From NCBI GenBank assembly GCA_009869945.1, contig WIXG01000478.1:1-51226 (forward strand): DNA of 51,226 bases, in the 5' to 3' direction. The notes under the pieces are model-generated. The model did not search any database, was not told where the DNA came from, and saw nothing but the letters and a program-made list of their open reading frames with translations. How positions within the stretch are numbered: position 1 is the first letter of the stretch; each line of letters starts with the position of its first letter. Source of the stretch: Mesaphorura yosii. Its lineage: Eukaryota; Arthropoda; Collembola; Poduromorpha; Tullbergiidae. Both the position numbers and the translations under genes were made by a program. Of the stretch, positions 11,101 to 24,603 are shown one piece after another.

Positions 11101-12372
11101 GAACCAGGGTATGGGCGCACGTGGATTGGAATGGGACTCGTAGCTGAAGGGTTCGCGGCGTATCGAACCGAAGCCATGGACTTATTCCGCCATGCTTTCA
11201 CGATTCCTGATACTCATGAATTTGCGGCGTTTGCATATTCTGAGTTCCTGTGCAAATCCTTGCAAGAAGAATTCCAGTACCAAGTCGCCGAGTACAAATC
11301 AGCACATTCCGAAGCAGTTTGTCAAACCCCTGAGTGCATTGCGCGGTTCAACAACAGAAGCCCCACGGCGCTGTCGCTGAATGTGCAAGGCTACATTCAA
11401 GTGCATGCACGGCAGCTTAAATCCGCTGTGGAAACATTTCGGCGGGCTGAGACCAGCACAAAAGACCCGAGAGAGCTGGAAGTAATCAAGCAAAATTTGT
11501 TTGTCGCTCTCCTAGAAGCTGGACAATATTCTGAAGTTCTAGAATTGGTACAGAATGAAAAAGAGCACACCTTCATTTCGCTGAGCGCGGCAGCGCTCGC
11601 GTCATACAAAACGGGATCGTTTGACAACGCCTTCGCCCTGTACGAGCAAGCACGAGACTCCAACTCTCACCATGTGGAAGTGTCAGACAGTCACGTGGGT
11701 CAAGCCCTGGCGGCATACAAGATGGGAAATCTCGAGTTGACAAAGACGCTCCTTTTCAAAGGATGTCAGACGAAGGAGCCAAACTTCCAAGCCTACGCCG
11801 CTCTGTGTTCGTTGGGGCTCGTGACGGGAGACATTCAACTCGCGACCAGTGCACTAACCGAAATGACAAATAAATGTCAGAATGAGCACAATATTTCGGA
11901 CATCACCCAGCTGAATGCTTACTGCCTCGTCGCACAGGAGCCCGAGCCGACTCCTCTCCGCTGCATCCTAAAAAAGATTCACAACTACCCGTGCAACGGG
12001 AAACTTCGTCGCCTGCTCGCACTGCATCTCATCAATTTGCACGGCGATGGAGTGGGTGCCAGACGCCATTTGCTGACGGCGAGGTTGTACGAGGAGAGGG
12101 AGAAAGGATCGACGTCACTCCCGGCAGTGGCACTCACTTATCTGATTGACGGTGACTACGACAATGCTCTCAAGTATGGCAAGGCGTCGCTCTGTGCAAA
12201 TGTGGGCGATCCAGCATCGTACGCCGTGCTAGTCGCGACTTTGACGACAAGGGGCAAACACACTTCTGACGAAGCCGATCTTCAACTCGCAGCCCGGCTG
12301 AAGAATATGGTGCTGGCTTCGGGACGCCTGGTGTTGGGCTCGTGTTTGCATGAATGGTTCCAGTCAATTTAA
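8135..12372 (+). CDS. TTC37: SKI3 / TTC37, tetratricopeptide scaffold of the Ski complex
   Basis: Scaffold that holds the SKI2 helicase and SKI8 and feeds mRNA 3'-to-5' into the cytoplasmic exosome. Exons 8135-8224, 8315-8544, 8627-8825, 8908-9708, 9771-9944, 10005-10474 and 10548-12372 give 1262 aa (human about 1560). The protein is built of TPR repeats throughout, for example ALVGVGLSEKDPVQSLESYK, AFGKVAHERN-type repeats written here as ALGKVAHERNRHSEAIAWLK, LGVLHLHLGEANEAVVALQ, and WNTLGLVAFAARDVELAQHC. Exon 6 ends in ACAAG|GCAAGT, a GC-AG intron: reading straight on meets a stop within seven codons, and splicing to 10548 restores the frame as TRALRLD. The start ATG lies just after a likely 5' UTR intron. 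Assignment rests on the repeat pattern, length and region-by-region resemblance to TTC37, not on a single diagnostic motif. Confidence 0.85.
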
Positions 12373-12401
12373 ACAAACACTTATGAGATTCATGTTTTTG
12401 G

Positions 12402-12407
12402 AATAAA
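12402..12407 (+). terminator. Polyadenylation signal of SKI3
   Basis: AATAAA 30 nt after the SKI3 stop codon. The opposing gene has its own signal at 12451-12456, so the two 3' ends nearly meet. Confidence 0.65.
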
Positions 12408-12450
12408 AATGTGAGACGTGAAGCCGATCCACGAATTGAGTTCTTTTCGT

Positions 12451-12456
12451 TTTATT
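12451..12456 (-). terminator. Polyadenylation signal of the Pro/Gln-rich secreted protein gene
   Basis: AATAAA on the minus strand (TTTATT on plus), about 180 nt past the stop codon at 12635. Confidence 0.55.
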
Positions 12457-12634
12457 ATACCATACATCAAAGCACTGAAAGCACGTACATTTTAAATACG
12501 ATGGATACGATGGGCGATATAAAAACAAGTCAAGAACAATAATAAAAATATATGCAAAATTTAAATAGGAATTTAGAAGAGTGCTAAGATTAATTCTACT
12601 ATTAATTTCTAACCAAGCTATATCTTCACATTGG

Positions 12635-15600
12635 TTAGTACTTGACCGGAGTCTGCACCGTGAACGCACTAATCAACGGAGCCGTAGTGATCGACTGCAC
12701 ATGAAGGCCGAGCGACTTGGCGTACGTGTTCGCTTCTTGATGGTCGAAGGAATTCGACACAGACTCTTGCGCAGGTACTGCTGGAGCTGATGGGGACGAG
12801 ATTTTGTTATTAGATTTATTGTGAACAACGACGGCGCCTGATTCCGGGTACTTGAGCTGAGCAGCTTGTGGGTTCGCCGGAAACTGCTGTGAGGGAGTGA
12901 AACTATCTCTCTTGTGTTGCTGCTGTTCAGTTTTGTAGTACGGTTTCGTGTTGATGTTGTACTGCGAGGGGCTGGAAAGTGGCGTCGGTGCTGGCGGTGA
13001 TGGTGGTGGAACCGGGTGCTGCCTGAAATTCACATGTGCAAACTGCTTCTGGAACTGAATCGGATGGTACGAGCTGGGCGCAGTCTGAAACTTGAACCCT
13101 TTCTCCCCGCTCCCATTACCCGAAGGAGGAGGAGGAGGAGGCCGTTGATGTCGTTGGTGATCCTGGAATGTGGGCAGTCCACGGAAATTCACTACGGGTG
13201 GTTGTCGCATGGTGAGCTTGGGTGGTGGTGCAACGCTCGTCGTCGCAGCATGCATGAATCTAGATGCCAGCGCCTGAATTCGTTGAGCCATCGGAGCGAG
13301 CAAGTTTCCAAGCGTAGATTGCTGGCGAGTATGGTGTACGGAGTCTGGCGGCTGAGGAACTTGGCCGTGGCGATAGTTTGAAGGACCAGAACCCGAGTGT
13401 AGGTTGTATGGAGATGGTACGCGCTGCTTGTTTTCCTGACTTTCTAAACGGAGGTGGCCACCGAATGCCGAACCTGGGCCGCTGGGAGACGAGGCCTGTG
13501 AGTGAGGAGCCGGTGGTCGGGGAAAGTTATTCTGATGCTGATGTTGCTGCTGTCCTTGTGGCTGTTGTGACTGTGTCTGATGTTCGTTCGGAAAATAGTT
13601 GGTCGGGCCATTGTTGTACCGCTGCGGCGGTGGTTGAAAGTTGCTGTTTGGTTGTTGTTGCTGGTTTACGTGAGGCTGTTGTTGGAATTGTTGTTGCTGA
13701 TATTGCTTCTGTGGCGGCGGATGACTGGGTATTGAAATCGGCGGCGGCTTGTGCACCGTGCTTGCTACGGCGTTCTGATTTCCATGTCCCAGTGCTTGTG
13801 CCGAACCGGAGCCTCCGCCTCCGTTCTTGTTGTAGTAAGGTTGCTTGCCAGACAGCTCAAATGATTTCATTCGCTCTGCGTGACCGCGATAAGCGGCCAT
13901 TGCATTCTCGTGCGTGGCAAGTGGAACCATAGGCACTGACGGAGTGACTTGGAATATTCCTTGTGGGGAGAACGATCTCGGAGTTGTGGTCGGCTGTGGT
14001 TGTGGAGGTGATGGCGGAGGCAGAGGAGCCTGTTGCTGCACTTGACGTTGAATGTTATGGTTGTTGAAATTTTGCTGATGTGGTTGTCCATTGTTTCCAT
14101 TATTCGAATACTGTGGTGGCTGTTGTGGAACGTGGAATCGGTTATGTTGGTGATGGTCAAAAACTGGCGGTGGCTGTGACTGTGGTCCCGAGCCCGACGA
14201 GGCAGATGGAAAATGAACTTGTTCTCTGACTATGCTTGGCTGAACAAAGTTTTGTGGCGGTGCCCGGTAATCGACGTAGTGCTGCTGTTGCTGCTGGTGT
14301 TGTGGCTGCACAGGCGCTTGTGGAGGTGGTGGTGGAGGGGCAATAGACGTCGGGAGTGAGTGACTGCTTGTCGTCGGGGACGCCACCGGAAAGTATGCTG
14401 GTGGCTGTTGGGCATAATTGCTATTTTGCTGTTGGTAGTTACCTTGATGTTGCTGGTGAGTAGGAACTGGATCGTAGTGGTGTTGAATGTGAACTGAAGT
14501 GCTGGTCAAAGACGCAGGAGACAAGGAAGGTGGCGGTTGGTGAAGCTGTCTAGGTTGTTGCACTGGGAAGTGTTGTGGAGGCGGTTGGTGTTGTGGAGGC
14601 AGCGAAGACGGAGCAGGAGCAGAAGGAGCCACAAAGTATGGGGACGGAAACGAGAGCGTGGCTTGGTGAAAGTGAGCCTGTTGTGGAACTGGAGGTTGGC
14701 TCTGTTGCTGGTGCTGCTGCTGGGGTGGAATTGGTCGAGGCTGGTCGAAATGTGGTCGTGGTGGCTGCTGATGCTGAACGGCGTTTGTTATCTTCGGCGG
14801 TTCAAAATCAGGTTTAGGCTCGTTGGAGCCAAAACTAGGCGGCTGTTGCTGAGGCTCAGCATTGTAATTGTGATTCTGGTGGTAATTTTGTCGCTGGCCC
14901 TCGTTATGTGTGTTATTGTACTGCTGCGTCACCTGATTTCTAAATTCATTGCGCACATACGAGATTGGCGGAGGCTTTGTTTGCAACTCTTGAATAACGC
15001 GTATGTAATCTTGGAACTGCTCCGGACGGGCGGTTGAGTGTTGGTGCTGCTCTTGAGGTTCGTTGATGTACTCTTCATCGTCCAAGTTGTTGGATTTGAA
15101 CGTGGAGCTGAAGAGGACTGGTCTCTTGTTGACGCGCACGCGCTTCTTTTTCGGCCTTGTCCTCGGACTGTGGTCCTGGTCGTAATTATCTTCTTGAACC
15201 TGCTGCAGATGCGGTCCCGGTGAGGGCAGAGGCGACGATTCGTACGACTGCTGTGTGGGATTGCTGAATGGCGACTCGTACGTCGGCGGAGGTGCAGAAG
15301 GTTGCTGCTGCTTTTGCGTCGCTTGGGGCTGATGGTACTCCTGCTGCGATTGTTCCTGCTGCTGCTTTAGAGCTTCATCGAAATTCTGAGCCCCACTCGG
15401 GTTCTTGAAGAAATCCTTAAACTTCTTGAATGCCATTTCCGCGACGCTCTTGTCCGAATCGGCCAGCCCTTCCGACGAAAGTTGGGCAAAGTCTTCCAGG
15501 TTCAGCTGCTCATTTCCATCGAATCCAACCGTGAGAATCTGCGCCTTGGGGCCGCCATTCCCACCAAACGTACTGAAACAGAAATAAAATCTCATCAACT

Positions 15601-18600
15601 TATCTTTTCATACTTCCTGTAAATGCACGATTTTAATCTTAAGTTGTCTCAACGTCAATCTTTGTTCAAGTCAAATTAGTTTCTCGTTTCCTTTTTTTTG
15701 TTAATGCTAATTCGTAATTCATGTCCGTGTTCATGAAAGCGCTCAATTGTTTTATGAAATATTAATTTCGTGACATGACATCTTGTAAAAATAGGAATAA
15801 GAATACAGAGCACGATGCTTGTTTGTAATTTGTACTCGAAACTGTACTGAGCACTTAATCTCTTTGCAAAGTGCAAGAAAGGGAAAGTGCCATGAAAAGC
15901 TATTTTATTCTTCAGCCTACTAATACGGATAATGATGTTTACTGTTTCTGCAACTAAACGCATAATTTTATGCATTATGAATTAAGTAATGCAAAACGAA
16001 TTGCCCCACTGCGAGTTTCATGGCTTGAGATTCGAGATGCTCATCAAAGCATGGCTATCAAATATCAAATCTAGTCTTTAGTCTCAAAAGCCAACTCGTG
16101 TCGTGGCTTTTGACCCTCGGCCGACTTACTCGATTGGCAACAGCTTGACATTTCCCAGGAAGTTTTCCAAGTCCGCTCCAGAAAGGCCGAGTGATTTAGG
16201 GTCAATTATCTCGAGGTTATCAGGCAGGTTGTGATGAATGTCATCGGCCGCTCCGGCTGCGAATGCGATGGATGCAAAAATCTGCAAAGAAAGAACACCA
16301 ACAGGTAAATAATAAACATGATCAAATGCGAGTGAAAATTGTAAATTCGTTGCCCATTGCCTTAATGCTTGTCGCATTAAGCATGCAGTCAAATAAATGT
16401 CAATGAATCTTGTTAAGTGCAAGCGCATGTGAAATCTGCGCTGTGAAATTGCATTGCATTGCGCCGGTGTTGCATTGCAGGTGACAAGAATTTATATGCA
16501 ATTGTTTCATAGCGCACAATGTGAAGCAGACGACAGGCAATAAATCCATTCATTATTCATAATTCGTAATTCAAAGTGACGGCGCAGACAAATTGATCAT
16601 ACGCCTTGTCCGCATGTGCCACGCAGCGTGCATTTCAGTGTGTAATTCAATTGTGAATGATTATCTGCTTAATCTTAGCCTGTTATCACAAAACTTAAGC
16701 AAACTAAACCTGTAATCACTGCAATTGTAGGCGCAAAGTTGCAGCTGGCATTCTCTGAAGGGAAGGACGTTTACAAAGCAAAAATGCAGATTTTAGTGAT
16801 ATTTGTCATGAAACGTATTTTAATTTGTATTGCCCACCGGAGGCGTACTTCTCAGACTACAAGAAAATTTTCAATTAAAGCAAGATGTAATTCCCAAGAT
16901 GCACGATGCAGGTACAAGAAGAAGACTATCCAGAATTAACTTATGCTTATACGTAACGAAGCGAATATGGCATTTCATTTTCAATATACGACTGCACGTA
17001 AAACTTTTGACTTATGCTCATACCAGCACGAAAAAGGAAACCAACAACCGACGTATAGCCACCGAAGACGTTTGACAATGCTAGAGAAGTCAAATGCTCA
17101 CTTCACTACCTCTAAACGATTTGAGTATAATTGTCCTGATATTGAGACCTGTCATTATGTGCGCTTGTCCACCCAAAACGTCGCCTTTGGACACTGTCTA
17201 TCTGCGAAACAGTGTCGAGTCATTTCGAATGCGAATGCAGCTAATCGTATTCATTTCATTTCATACTGCTGTCGCCATCAGGTTGCATCTTCGCCTCGTA
17301 TCGTATTCCGTTTAACCTGCGGCTTTGTCCACACCAATCAACAGTTTGTATTTTAACAAATTAGAACCCCGCATTTAAAAGTTAGCAGGCATGTACTAGG
17401 AGTCGTGCTCACTGAGTTTGGCCAATGTTTATGAGAAGACGATTGCAAACAAAGCAAAGGCATTTTACACTTTCAATGACTACCGTTTAATTTTTTGCAA
17501 AACATGTGGAGAGACCATAAATGACGATCTACGCTCTGTATGTTTTATGTCTAGCAGCGTGGTGCATATTCGCAACTCGCACATGACATGGTAACATTAA
17601 TTTATCATGTCGATCGGTAGCAGCAGCCTCGCCAGCAGCGGCAGAGTAGATGATGTGTGAATGATGATCGTCTTCATTACTACCGTGTGCCATTGCCATG
17701 GTCGCCAGGAACTACGACCGCTGCCGGTGCGGCACGCTGCTGTGTCGGTGTATTATTTTTATCTCTACAATTATCAAACCCATTGCAATTGCAATTACCA
17801 AGTCCATGATAAATGGCAATCACGTTTCAGTTTTACTCTTTCTTTCGCAGTCGGCGCAATGCAGTCGTGAACTGACTGACCAGCCAACCGTCTGGCATGC
17901 GGCAGTAATGATATTTCAATCATTAGCAGAGGCAGCAGGGGAGAGAGTTTCAACAATGCAATGTAAAGCAATGGACTGCATTGCACCGCACTGACCGACC
18001 GAAAGAAAATGTAAAGACGCAATTACATTCATGCCTGGTACATCGCATTTTCGCATTGTTATACGGGACAGTAAGCGAAAAGCTAATACACTTGCTAAAT
18101 GCTGGTAATATGGAGTAGGAGAGCATGTAAGCGGATCAGATTAGAAATCATGCACACAGAACAACAGTGCTAAAAATAACAATAATCATAATCACGCATT
18201 AATCTTGCAGGTACAGCGCACGCATCTGCCGCTGTGTCGCGACTCGATGCGGACTGCAGGGAGATCACATCCCGTCACAAGCCATACGTAGAAGGCACAA
18301 GCAAATGCATGACTCAAGTTGGACTCAAATGCAAATGCAAAGAAAATATTTTCTTGCCTCGGCAGCATTTCCCTTATTTGCATACGCGCGGAAATTAATG
18401 ACGATTTGGACTGAATTACTTTCGGAATGTGAACGGCGAACAATGAACAACGAACTCTGCGCAAGTGCACTGTAATGCAGTGCAAACTGCGACATTGGCA
18501 GTGGCAGTGGAATGGAGTCGTCATCATCACCATCGCCGTCGTGGTTGTTATCACTTTTATCATGCATTTAGCACGCGTGCACACGTGAATTGGTGAATTA

Positions 18601-21600
18601 TGATTTATGATGAATGCAGGCGCAGGAGAAATGAAGGAATGCTGAAATTATGCCAGATTCTAATTGAACGCGTTTTCACCTTACTACCACGTTGGTTTTG
18701 TGCGCACAGTAAGTGGGATTTTAAGCCATGCTAGTAGCTGGTGAGCACGAGTTTGCTCGAAACTGGCGTTTAATTAAAGATTAATTGGGGCAAAATCTTC
18801 ATTCAGTGAGGTAAGACGAGCCCGAGAAGCAATTTTTGCTCCATTTCTAGCAAGTCAAGTGGAAGAAGAATTCTGTCACCTGCATCTCAGAGAATATGAA
18901 TTAAATCTTATGTCTTTGTCCGTGGTCAGAATTTTAGGAACCGCGTAAGTGTAAGTTCACGTTCACTGCAGTTTTTTTTACAGTGGCAATGACTCATGAC
19001 ATTTAAAATGCAATTAAATGTCGAGAGCACGTAAACATAAGCGCACTTTGCTTTGCCGGCTTTCATCCGGCGTCCGTTGGCATCACACATTTATGTACCA
19101 TTCATCAACTTAGGACCAAGACATACTCAAGTGACTCAAGTTCAGTCCAACGACTCTCCGTAAATAGCAACCAGCCTGCTGATGCAGCTGGTGTTGCAAT
19201 AATAATAGTACTCGCACAGCTAATTACGGACCAACTCGATCTCAAGTCGATAGTCGAGCAAAATTTTTCCTTTTAATGGAAAGCGCTGTGCTGCAACTAC
19301 TTCTTGTGGTAAATGACATGGGAAAATTGAGCAACGGCACTAATAAAATAGCCGACAAGTAATGGCCTGGTACTAATGCCATAATTATGGTGATGAAAAC
19401 CTGAAACGCTGGCTGCACTCCCGATTCTGGCTCTTAAATGGTCATAATGAAGAGGATGGCTATCAATGAAGGCAGCAGACGAGGTTTTCGAGTGCACTAG
19501 ACCGAGGTAATAGGAAAATTGATCCTTCATTCGTTGTGTCGCTGCGAATAAACTGCATAGCTGTGAATGGGTAATGGCTGCATGGGCGCAATTATCCACC
19601 TGTATGTAAACAAAGCTCGCGACTCGAGAGATCTTCGTCCTGGATAACAATGAAGCTGCACAATTCTATTTTTGGCAGGTGTTGAGTGGTACCGAGTGCC
19701 GAGATGTGTTGCGTGGGCGGAATTCAAGCACTCATTCGTAGAAATAACAAATGATGGCTTTATTCGTATTAAATTAACCTAATAAACGTAAGACGCGCAG
19801 CGCAGAAGTAAAAATATTGCAAACGTTCTGCGCTGCCAACTTTCTAATAAAATTCTTACTGCCATATTTCAGGCTCGAGTGACTTTACTCCGCTGAGGCT
19901 CCTGCACCGCTCGCAATTAACTTGTGCTTGTGCTGTCGAGGAATGCAAATGGCAATGGCAAATTTCCTCAATTACAATTAATTGGACGTCTGTTGTTGTG
20001 CATTTCAATTTCATTTCATTTCTGTTTTACGCAAAGGTGAAGACGTAGGCGAAGGCGACTGAAAAATACAGCAGATTTTCGACGAATTGCAGAAAGACGA
20101 AACATAATTTCATGCGGCGAATGCGGCCAGCCCATTGATTAATGCGACTTTAATCCCTGCCAATCTCGGGTGCAGCATATTTGCATGTCGCACATGATTA
20201 GAACATTGATGAATTGCTGTTCGTCGCATTAACGTGATCAATCATCATTAGTTAATCATCAGCAAGGCGCAAGAACAAGGCAAGCAGGGTTTCTGCGTTC
20301 GTTGCTGGCGTTATTCATGTAAACGTGAATAAACCCGGACGTCAACAACAAAAGTGAGGCAATGGAAGGCAAGAGCAATAATAACACGGCGTAGCGTGGC
20401 GTGGCAATAAATTATTATTTACGTTCAGCGATTCAACGTACTTTGTATGGCCCTTTCTTAAGAAGATGCAATAAGCAAAAGGCAAAACTTTCATCCTCCT
20501 TTGCGCGATCTATTCACTGGTCAATGCTTCTGCCGTCTGCACCTCTTTACCGCGCTGCCGTCAATCTGTGGTGTTGAGTTGACAAACTGCCAGCGCCAAC
20601 CAACAACACGTCAAGTCGAGTCAAGCTGTCATCGCCGCGCCGCACCGCCGCGTGAAAGATGAGTCGAATCGACGAGATGACATTTATTAACTGGGAAATT
20701 GTGCAACTCATTCAAACCCAGCAGCGGCAGCGCAGAGTGACAGGCAGTAGGATGCAGGCGGATGAAGACGATGATTTACAAATCACATGTGAAATTATTG
20801 CAAATTGCGAGTCGCAAGATGAACAAGATGAATGGCTGATTAAATCATAACCTGCGCTGTGCGAATGCGAGGCTTAATAAAAGCGTCAGCGTCGCGTCGG
20901 CGATGTCAAGTCAAAGAAACTAACACGAAAATTTCCCTTTCATTAGTCAATTCACGCGGCTTGCCATTTACTACGCGAGCCAACGGTTTAAATGAAATAG
21001 TGAACGCGAACGGGCTCGATTGTGAATACGAAGATGAAGAAACGGAAATGCATGCAGATTACTGCAGAAAAGAAGAGAACACGAAAGACCCTATAAAAGA
21101 ATAAGACATTGTTGAGCTGAGCTTATTTTTCGCGTAAAATACGTAATAAAAGATGAAACATGAAGATGCTCGTCGCAAATTGCTTCATCTCGCAACAATT
21201 GCGATTGTCTCGTTTCGCGAAATGCGAAATATTACGCAAAATCTTAATTTTCCCTTTTTAAACCCAAAACCAAAAAGAATTAAGATGTTGCAGCAGGAAG
21301 CAAGACCAAGATTACAGAGTACGATGTACAATTTTCTTGTTAGGCAACGTAAAACAAGACAATAGCCATACAGTCTCTCAGTCAGTCCTGATTATAGACA
21401 TTTAACTTGTACACGGTATAATTTGACATCAGCCCGTGTATAATTGCACCAGCAGAGGTTGATCTGGTTCATCTTATCTTGATGCTCAAGTATTGCAGAA
21501 ATACCTAGTACAAATTGAGATGTGCTTGCTGTTTTGAATCTTTTGATGATGATGTAACAAAATAATAACAGTGCGAGTGCGAAGGATGTCGTCTTGCTGA

Positions 21601-22005
21601 CCTTTGCCCTTACGGTTATGAATTTTTTCGATTAAAACCTTACTTCTTTGCAAGACATGGAAATGAAAGTGAAAATAGAAACTTATTTCAAGTAACCTCT
21701 TATGTGGCATGAACTTTATGAATTAATTGGGCTTCTAGTCCATTTCTAGTGTCGTCTGATAGTATTTGCGCACCACAGCCTTCAAATCCGTTAGTAAATT
21801 CGGGAAAAACAGAATGAGCTGAAGGGAAACACCAGACAAATATCCTTGCCGAGATGCAAAGACGTACCTGAGTTAAAATTGTGATTAGTGCAAGAGTTCT
21901 TGGAATCCGACTCCGCCGAGGTGTGATAGGAGTCGGAATTGAGGGTGGTGGCAGTGAGGCCGTACTACACGACCAGGTGTCACTTTTTATTCTTGTGGTC
22001 GGCAT
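12635..22005 (-). CDS. Secreted cysteine-free Pro/Gln/His-rich protein
   Basis: Family not recognised. Exon 3 (15572-12635) is one long frame of 979 codons; exon 2 (16281-16130) joins in phase (ATCGA|GTAAGT to CAG|TACG) and begins IFASIAFAAGAADD, the end of a signal peptide. The best exon 1 is 22005-21868, which ends ITILTQ|GTACGT in the right phase and supplies the rest of the hydrophobic core (about residues 37-57), giving 1075 aa and an intron of 5.6 kb. The mature part has no cysteine, is rich in P, Q, H, S and N with PPPP and QQQ runs, has a small acidic, helical-looking N-terminal segment (98-160) and a basic stretch KKKRVRVNKR (238-247) that could be a processing site. Resembles cuticle, silk or matrix proteins in composition only. 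Exon 3 certain, exon 2 likely, exon 1 moderate. Confidence 0.72.
16282..21867 (-). other. Long first intron of the Pro/Gln-rich gene
   Basis: 5.6 kb with acceptor TTCTTTCTTTGCAG at its 3' end and donor CAG|GTACGT at its 5' end. Many homeodomain-type cores (TAATTA, ATTAAT) and TGCAT words occur, as expected for AT-rich regulatory introns. Short frames, including 20659-20850 and 18192-18584, show no domain or splice support. Confidence 0.5.
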
Positions 22006-24603
22006 TCTGTATATAATTTTGTGGAGGCTAAGTTCGGAAACAATTTTGGCACTGCGAATTGCGAATTGTCACGGGCGTCTATTCTGCGCCAGTGAGATAC
22101 ACGTCAACTAGGAAACTGACAGAAAAGCACAGAAGTCTGTGACACATTTGGGCTCACTTTTAGTCAAAACCACTTAAAATTCGAGACTAAGTAAATCACG
22201 CGACTGGCTCACTCGTTCTTGAAGTCATTAAGTATTGTATGTTTTCAGTCACACACCGGACGCCGCACCACAGAAGAGACGAAGAATCAGAAGAGTGATC
22301 ACTTTGACAGAATAGAAAAGAAGAATTGATCGATTCGATTGTTGAAGCGACCAGTCAGTCATTGAGAATGAAGAGAAAGAAGGACCAACAGTCGAGTCAA
22401 GTGAACAATGAAAGAACGTGCCTTGTGTGTGTTTGAAATATCGAATGTGGACTGCCTGCCAGTCAACTGGTCAAATCGGTACTGAATGAATCGAAGGGAT
22501 AATGAACAATGTTGATCTGTGCTCCTATATTTGGACGATTCTGTTTGGACAATACTCCTGCACGTTCTTTGTTGCTCAGCTGTAACAATAATGATCTCAC
22601 ACGCCGCACGCAGCAGCACAGGAGAAGTTACACTGGTTCACTGTGTAAGTACAACAATCAAAGATCACAATAATAGTAAACTAGTAACGTCAGCTTAGCT
22701 TGTAGTGGAGGAGCTTGTAATCTTCTTAGAGGAGAAAAGATGAATGAATGAATCGCCAAGATGAGGACGCGGAACAGCAGCGCACGTTAATCCTTCGTCT
22801 TCGTCGGTCATCGACGTCGAGGAAAGTGAAGCTGAATTGCGTCGACACGACGCAGGCGCAAGGCTCCGAGACAGACAACAAGCGCAGTGAGCTGATTTCC
22901 TCAAGGTTTGGCGTACCGAACGCGATTTACGTTAAAATCCCACTGATTTTGATTGATAGCTGAAAAACTGGGCTGCACAGCGGTGAACAATGCTTGATTT
23001 TTCACTTGGACTTGGACTTGAGGTAGAAGAGAGATGATCAGGACCACGGCCAATATTAATACGGATACATAAAGTTAATAAGATTTGGTACGGTTTCCTC
23101 TCCGTCGCTTTTTTTGTGTATTTACGTTTTGAGTAGTTTAACGCAATTTTTTCTGCGACAATCCCAGAACGAAGACCGAGACCGAAACGAAGACTGGCTC
23201 GTCTTAAGGAAAGACAGGGACAGGGACAACTCTCTCACGTTCTTCAGCGTGGGGATGCTGCGCGGAGACAAATGAGCATGCGATGTGAAATGAAATGAAA
23301 TAAATTAGGTGAGTAAATGGAAAATTGTTGTAGAACAATCTTCTAGAGTCATTTTTAATAAATGCGTACGCAACGTACGTGTATTTACATTAGGGGCTGT
23401 AAAACTTTCTCCTTCACCTGCATTATCATAATTCTTCCTAAGACTAATACTCTGACTCAGACCAGACGCGAGAAGACGTGAAGAATGAAGAAGATGACGC
23501 CAAAAATTTGCTTTTGCCGTGTTTTGTATGAATTCTTTTCATCTTCATACTTCATAATCATAACTGCCACTTTTGCCATTGCCACTGTTCTGCGTTCTGT
23601 AATGGACTTTTAAATCTCGGTACAAGCGCGCAGGACGCGGACGGACGCTCACGCATACTTACTGTAAATAAAAACCAAGTTGATGCTAATGACGATGATT
23701 ATGAGAAAATGTAAAGTACCTTGAATAATCTTGGCCTGCACTGCACTCCTCCAACGAGCAACCTCTGGCTCCTGTGCCGTGCTTGTATTGCGCTTGTACT
23801 AGGGTTGCATTGATTGCACAATCTATGGTTCAAGATGACTTACCGGAACTCAACTCCGCTCTTCCTTTGTTGTGCTTCTTTGAAATTTCAATTGAATACC
23901 TAAAATCAGTCACTTTCGTTAGCTAAACACAAAAAAGCAGACTTCTTCAAGTCGGAGATGAGCATCTGCATTCTGCATCTTTTATCATCGTCGTCATCCC
24001 CGCCGCCACGTCGGATTGCACCTCAGGAATAGATTTTGACGTTGATGAATCAGACCAAGAAACTCTTGAGACTCTTCATCGTGCGTCCGTTCATCTTCGT
24101 CTTCATCTTTGCTACAATTTTTTCATCTTTTTGTATCGTAATTTTTAATCTCTCTTTTTACACGGCTTTTAAATTTAATTACAAAAACAACTCTCATTTT
24201 TATCATTTTGCTTAGCTTCAAATGCGGACAAATTGAATATTTGGCTGCCCCTTTTCCCAAGACTAATTTAATTGATTCGCTTCTCATTGTTGCTCGCTGC
24301 TGTTGGCGTTGCAAATCGTGCCCGTGAACCGTGCTGTGGTCATTATTAATTATTTGTTATCTAAAGTGATGAGGATGAGAGAGAAGATCCAATCAAGCTG
24401 ATTCACATCAAAGGGCTGGTATGCTGCGTTGTGGTTCATCTTCATCTTCACGGCCGTGATGAATGTAATGCTGATCTGCATTACATCTCTGCTCTGCTCC
24501 GCATCTTCTTTTCTGGGTTAATGAACTAATTCACTTCAGAGCTGCATTTTTACGATGTGAGTGCATGAAATTATAATAATAGGAAGTACTTAAACGAAAG
24601 CTA
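22006..24603. other. Gene-poor intergenic DNA
   Basis: Upstream region of the Pro/Gln-rich gene. No open frame longer than about 90 codons carries a recognisable domain. A TATATA-type word lies only a few bases ahead of the proposed ATG at 22005, too close to be that gene's TATA box. I see no RNA gene or coding exon here that I can support. Confidence 0.45.

Noticed and set aside
13378..15037. Long plus-strand frames
   Set aside because: Mirror images of the Pro/Gln-rich coding exon; Leu/Val/Trp-rich products without start context or splice support.
16126..16428. Unspliced start for the Pro/Gln-rich protein at 16428
   Set aside because: A contiguous Met start exists with a hydrophobic stretch, but a very good acceptor (TTCTTTCTTTGCAG) sits in it and an in-phase signal-peptide exon is available at 21868-22005. 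Kept as the alternative.
20659..21365. Series of short plus-strand frames rich in charged residues
   Set aside because: No conserved motif, no matching splice sites, and they lie in a long intron of AT-rich DNA.
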